Of a stretch of DNA of 26,169 nt, positions 22,891-26,169 are shown piece by piece. Within the stretch, counting starts at the first letter, position 1. Each line of letters opens with the position of its first letter. A program made the translations under genes and the position numbers. The DNA lies in assembly GCA_938044295.1 (NCBI GenBank), contig CALIRC010000002.1, positions 1 to 26,169 on the forward strand, in the 5' to 3' direction. This DNA comes from Minisyncoccota bacterium. GTDB taxonomy: Bacteria; Patescibacteriota; Minisyncoccia; Moranbacterales; GCA-2747515. Under the pieces are notes generated by a model. That model was not told the DNA's origin. It did no database searches and saw only the letters and a list, made by a program, of their open reading frames with translations.

Positions 22891-23280
22891 ATGAAATCAT
22901 ACACAGTAGGATTTGTAATAAATAAATCACACAAGCTTGTTTTGCTAATTAACAAGAATCGTCCTGCATGGCAAAAAGGGGCACTCAACGGCCTAGGTGG
23001 ACGCTTACAAGAATCCGAAACCCCCAATGAAGGTATAGCACGTAGCGTAAACAGAGAAGCAAACATTGAAACAAATGCTGAACAATGGAGGAAAATTGGC
23101 TCCATTGAAAATGATGGGGATGTCATTTATTTCTTGACAACAGTCTACGACGGAGAAACCGCAGATGCAACAACAATGACTGATGAGCAAATAGAATGGT
23201 TTCCATTAAAAAATCTCCCCTCAACACTCGTACCATACTCAAAAAAAATGCTCTCACAGGTAAAAAAGGAGATCAAATAA
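22891..23280 (+). CDS. Nudix-fold protein with degenerate Nudix box
   Basis: A 129-residue protein of the MutT-like fold. The core reads MKSYTVGFVINKSHKLVLLI, then WQKGALNGLGGRLQESETPN. The Nudix box (G-x5-E-x7-R-E-U-x-E-E-x-G-U) starts at Gly37 with Glu43 and Arg51 in place, but the next positions are Ser52 instead of Glu, Arg55 instead of Glu and Asn58 instead of Gly; only Glu56 of the catalytic glutamates is kept. Metal binding and diphosphate hydrolysis may be weakened or lost. ATG 22891 is preferred over the start at 22870. It follows nrdR by 59 bp and faces the ABC exporter gene. Confidence 0.85.
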   Translation: MKSYTVGFVINKSHKLVLLINKNRPAWQKGALNGLGGRLQESETPNEGIARSVNREANIETNAEQWRKIGSIENDGDVIYFLTTVYDGETADATTMTDEQIEWFPLKNLPSTLVPYSKKMLSQVKKEIK

Positions 23281-23407
23281 GTACTGATTCAAAAATCGGC
23301 TATCCTGATGCAAACATACAGGTATAATACTGCACTCAAACCTCCAATCATACCGCTCGTTGCAGAATAAAATCCAGTAGGGAAATGCTGACAAAAATAA
23401 CAAAGCT

Positions 23408-25159
23408 CTAAGAACCTAGAAATCCTCCTGCTTGCTCCTTCCAAAAAGAGCTGTATGTTCCATCTTTTTCAAGAAGAACATCATGCGTACCTTCTTCTGA
23501 AATTTTACCACCATCTAAAACAACGATGCGATCCATCTTTTGAATCGTGCTAAGACGATGCGCAATAACAATTGTTGTTCGATTTTTCATGAGAGCAGAA
23601 AAAGCACTCTGAATATGTTTTTCACTGATACTATCAAGTGCGCTTGTAGCTTCATCGAGGATAAGAATAGGAGCATCTTTGAGCATAGCACGTGCAATAG
23701 CAACACGCTGCCTTTCGCCGCCTGAGAGCTTAATGCCACGCTCTCCAACAAGCGTATCATACCCCTCAGGAAGAGCACTGATAAAATCATGTGCATGCGC
23801 CTTTTTTGATGCTAGAAGCATCTCTTGTTCACTTACTTCTGGATTACCATAAAGAATATTTTCACGAAGTGTTCGGTGAAAAAGTATGGGCTCTTGCGGC
23901 ACGTAGGCGATGTTCCTACGTAAATCATCTTGGGTAATAGCCCGAATATCTTGCCCATCAATCTTCACAGAACCATCCGTCACATCACTAAAGCGTAACA
24001 AAAGCTTTACGATAGTTGTTTTACCAGCCCCAGAATGACCAATAAGACCAATTTTTTCGCCCGACTGCACACTAAAATCAAAGTCCTCAAAAATACGAAC
24101 CTTTTCGTTGTAGCGAAAAAAGACGCTTGAAAAAGAGATAACACCATGAGAAATACGGCATTTTTCTGGTTGAGGAGGGTCTTGAATATCCTCTCGTGTC
24201 TCAAAAATATCAATCATCTCTTGCGCGTCGCTCAGTCCTTCTGCAAACCGAGTTAAACCTTTTCCGAGATTCCAAAGTTGACCAAAAACACTGACCACAT
24301 ACGATTGCACAAGGACAACTGTGCCTAACGTCACAGTACCGTTTAACCAAAGTCGCACTACGATATACATCATTCCAAGCTCGAGAATAAATCCCAGTAA
24401 AACTGATTGCACCAATGTCTGGTGATTTGCAAAATTCCATGCTCGCAAACGAATGCGATGCTCTTCCTGTGTGACACTTTCGAATCGCTTTTGCTCAAGA
24501 TTCCGAGAGGCAAACATCTTAATATTCAAAAAATTTGTAAGCGTATCAGCCAAAAAACCGGTAACACGAGAATCTTGTGCGGCCTTCGCAAGATCACGAG
24601 GTCGCTTATATTTAATAAAAATGAACGTAATACCCACGTATACAAAAATCCACACTAGAAATACCAACGCGAGAATAGACGAAACAAATGCAAGCGCTAT
24701 GAGAATGCTCCCACATATAACAATGGAGAACCAAATATTCCACAAAAGAGTATCATAAATCGTCTCAAAAGACCGTACAAAGCGTCGCGCTTTTGTAACA
24801 AGACTACCAACAAAATGATCCTCAAAAAATCCCACTCCATGTCGATGAATACGTCGGTACGTATCATCAGTCATGATTTTCAAAACCTTACTTTGAAACC
24901 ATGTGACAGTATAGTCACCAATACGAAAGAAAGTTTGTGCAACAACGAGTAGAAGTGCAAGATACCAAAAAAGCTCAAAAACACGCCCTGCAGTGTCCTG
25001 TGTAGGACCTAATGCCATAATATCAATCGTCTCTTTATAAAGAAGAGGTTTAACCGTATTAACCAAGATTAGACTAACCAAATACACAGGAAAAACAACC
25101 ACACCAGAAAACCAATGTGGCTTACAATACGAAAAATAATATGAAAATACTTTAGACAT
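23408..25159 (-). CDS. ABC-type exporter, fused membrane and ATPase domains
   Basis: Half-transporter that would dimerise to export a lipid, peptide or drug using ATP. The 583-residue product has six membrane segments over residues 1-310 (ABC transporter type 1 domain), then the ATPase domain from about 335 with Walker A IGHSGAGKTTIVK (about 372), the Q-loop AYVPQEPILFHRT, the signature LSGGERQRVAIARAM (about 478), Walker B ILILDEATSALD (about 500) and the H-loop VIAHRLSTI. No peptidase domain is present. Substrate unknown; MsbA- or multidrug-like exporters share this layout. It starts 66 bp after the coiled-coil gene, with a perfect inverted repeat between them, and is convergent with the Nudix gene. 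Confidence 0.93.
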   Translation of the reverse strand: MSKVFSYYFSYCKPHWFSGVVVFPVYLVSLILVNTVKPLLYKETIDIMALGPTQDTAGRVFELFWYLALLLVVAQTFFRIGDYTVTWFQSKVLKIMTDDTYRRIHRHGVGFFEDHFVGSLVTKARRFVRSFETIYDTLLWNIWFSIVICGSILIALAFVSSILALVFLVWIFVYVGITFIFIKYKRPRDLAKAAQDSRVTGFLADTLTNFLNIKMFASRNLEQKRFESVTQEEHRIRLRAWNFANHQTLVQSVLLGFILELGMMYIVVRLWLNGTVTLGTVVLVQSYVVSVFGQLWNLGKGLTRFAEGLSDAQEMIDIFETREDIQDPPQPEKCRISHGVISFSSVFFRYNEKVRIFEDFDFSVQSGEKIGLIGHSGAGKTTIVKLLLRFSDVTDGSVKIDGQDIRAITQDDLRRNIAYVPQEPILFHRTLRENILYGNPEVSEQEMLLASKKAHAHDFISALPEGYDTLVGERGIKLSGGERQRVAIARAMLKDAPILILDEATSALDSISEKHIQSAFSALMKNRTTIVIAHRLSTIQKMDRIVVLDGGKISEEGTHDVLLEKDGTYSSFWKEQAGGFLGS

Positions 25160-25164
25160 TTAGC

Positions 25165-25206
25165 GTGTGATTAGGAAGAGTAGGGAAGTAGATAACCTAA
25201 TCACAC
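25165..25206 (-). repeat. Perfect 11-bp inverted repeat before the ABC exporter
   Basis: GTGTGATTAGG (25165-25175) and CCTAATCACAC (25196-25206) with a 20-base loop. On the minus-strand mRNA the stem ends 5 nt before the ABC exporter ATG. There is no T-tract after it, so it is not a simple terminator. It could be a regulator site or a translation-control hairpin. Confidence 0.7.
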
Positions 25207-25225
25207 ATGCAACAGTGATAAGGTA

Positions 25226-25579
25226 TCAATTTGCCTTTTTAAAGGCGACTGTATAAATTGGTTCGTAAAGCGTATCATACTCATCACGAACTTCAACAGT
25301 TTTACCGTCGACAAGATTTGTAAGAGAGATATCAGAAATCATTTCTTGCATAGACTTGATTTCTTCTTTGAGATCCTCAAGCTTTTCCCATCGAGAGCCC
25401 ATATCCCTTTGAGCGGCCAATTCTTGATTCTTTTTTTTCTCCTTGAGATCATTCATCTTCTCTATGATTTCCTGATACTGAGCATCCTGGGAAAGGGCAT
25501 CACGATACTCTTTACGGATCTCTTTTGACTCTTTTTTTGCTTCCTGAAGATCATTAAAAACTTCTTGAAGGTCTTTCAT
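25226..25579 (-). CDS. Coiled-coil protein of unknown function
   Basis: A 117-residue, highly charged protein predicted to be a continuous helix or coiled coil over about residues 1-80 (MKDLQEVFNDLQEAKKESKE onward, rich in Lys, Glu, Gln and Asp), followed by a short C-terminal part (SLTNLVDGKTVEVRDEYDTL) that could form a small beta element. No signal peptide or membrane helix. It is the only confident gene here that ends in TGA; reading past it would give 21 mostly hydrophobic codons ending in a TAA that abuts the ABC exporter ATG. It is probably co-transcribed with the exporter. Function unknown. Confidence 0.75.
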   Translation of the reverse strand: MKDLQEVFNDLQEAKKESKEIRKEYRDALSQDAQYQEIIEKMNDLKEKKKNQELAAQRDMGSRWEKLEDLKEEIKSMQEMISDISLTNLVDGKTVEVRDEYDTLYEPIYTVAFKKAN

Positions 25580-25604
25580 AATATCAAATCAATAATGAAT
25601 TTCC

Positions 25605-25613
25605 ACTATAACA
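25605..25613 (-). promoter_or_regulatory. Candidate extended -10 promoter, minus strand
   Basis: On the minus strand TGT precedes TATAGT, 25 bp upstream of the coiled-coil gene ATG. No clear -35. Confidence 0.4.
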
Positions 25614-26169
25614 TAAAATAAAAATTTCGTCACACATAAACGCACAAACATTACTAAAACGTCGCATAATATTATCCAGAATTTCTTCACAAAAGAGGGG
25701 ATTCTAATATAGTAAAATAGACAAAGAAAAGCAAAAATAGTACCTACGCACATGAGTATGATTTTGAGTAAAATCGAGGCTTTTACAAGCCATATAATCT
25801 ACCAATGATGAGTAAAAACATAGATTTTAAAGACAAAGTACGCTAAGCACATAAGTTCTAAAAAAGTAAATCAAAAAATTTGTAACTGAATAAGATCAAA
25901 AAAATCATAACAAACAGTATGTAACGTAAAGAGATAATATGTGAAAAATCTAAGCTGAATTATTTTATCAATGAACGTTATAAACATTAGAAGTAATAGC
26001 AAAAAAAGCCATGCAATGCGCATACTAAAAATACGCACTACTAGTATAGTAATATTTGTTAGAAATATTCTCAGGACACTCCACAAGGTAAAATGAACGA
26101 AAAAAGTAATACATAGGTACCACTATTTATATACCTTTTCTGACAGTGGATTGAAGGCTTTATGGTGGT
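25614..26169. other. AT-rich stretch without a convincing gene
   Basis: About 550 bp with no recognisable protein or known RNA. Two adjacent small hairpins lie at 25760-25775 (GATTTT-GAGT-AAAATC) and 25778-25791 (GGCTT-TTAC-AAGCC). A minus-strand frame from ATG 26023 to TGA 25871 would give a 50-residue hydrophobic peptide (MRIAWLFLLLLLMFITFIDK and so on), but T-rich DNA yields such frames by chance. The window ends inside this region, so a gene beginning beyond 26169 cannot be excluded. Confidence 0.6.

Noticed and set aside
23323..23328. TATAAT between the Nudix gene and the ABC exporter as a promoter
   Set aside because: No plus-strand gene or terminator-bounded RNA follows, the extended -10 TG is missing, and the exporter gene is on the opposite strand.
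25871..26086. Minus-strand 71-codon frame encoding a hydrophobic peptide
   Set aside because: It uses a TTG start, has no clear promoter or family match, and hydrophobic frames are expected by chance in T-rich DNA.
1..26169. Alternative genetic code with TGA as glycine
   Set aside because: The conserved proteins run full length with normal GGN glycines and no in-frame TGA; genomes using that code show TGA within most genes.

Overview
The window looks like a piece of an AT-rich, streamlined bacterial chromosome, most likely from the Candidate Phyla Radiation (Patescibacteria, probably a Parcubacteria-type lineage). That placement is an inference from several traits: small versions of conserved proteins (an SMC of about 771 residues, a MiaB with no visible TRAM domain), almost no Shine-Dalgarno sequence before start codons, charged tails on NusB and bS16, and the mix of families. 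The standard code fits: 27 called genes end 17 times in TAA, 9 in TAG and once in TGA, and the conserved proteins read through at full length without needing TGA as sense. No tRNA, insertion sequence, prophage or CRISPR array was seen.

Layout. 56-476 is the RNase P RNA with an unusually long P12-type hairpin. 529-5372 is a surface-polysaccharide cluster: polyprenyl-phosphate sugar transferase, small holin-like membrane protein, GT4 glycosyltransferase, Wzz-like protein and a second GT4 enzyme. 5572-11405 is an information-processing block: rpmF, nusB, rnc, a candidate structured RNA, a short smc, rpsP, then rplJ-rplL behind an L10-type leader that appears to hold an attenuator. 11675-20996 holds a MutY-type glycosylase, ispH, an unknown membrane protein, dnaJ behind a near-consensus CIRCE operator, miaB, a membrane/HhH protein, rarA and a PIF1-like helicase. 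21077-23280 holds two overlapping small envelope proteins, a DUF1294 protein, nrdR and a Nudix-fold protein with a damaged Nudix box. On the minus strand, 25579-23408 encodes a coiled-coil protein followed by an ABC exporter, separated by a perfect 11-bp inverted repeat. 25580-26169 has no convincing gene.

How the parts fit. The polysaccharide genes could start a lipid-linked glycan on undecaprenyl phosphate, extend it and control its length. The ribosomal genes have their own promoters and structured leaders. RNase III, NusB, RNase P and MiaB act in RNA maturation; RarA, PIF1, SMC and MutY act in genome upkeep.

The most interesting unexplained element is the roughly 200-nt stretch between rnc and smc (about 7130-7327). 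Its ends pair over about 25 bp, it begins in four 11-bp tandem repeats, a TATAAT sits at the right distance upstream, and it carries four ANGGGA motifs plus a 10-nt match to the anti-Shine-Dalgarno in a window where genes hardly use that signal. An 11-nt part of this motif recurs in the rpmF leader. I do not recognise it as any known RNA family.
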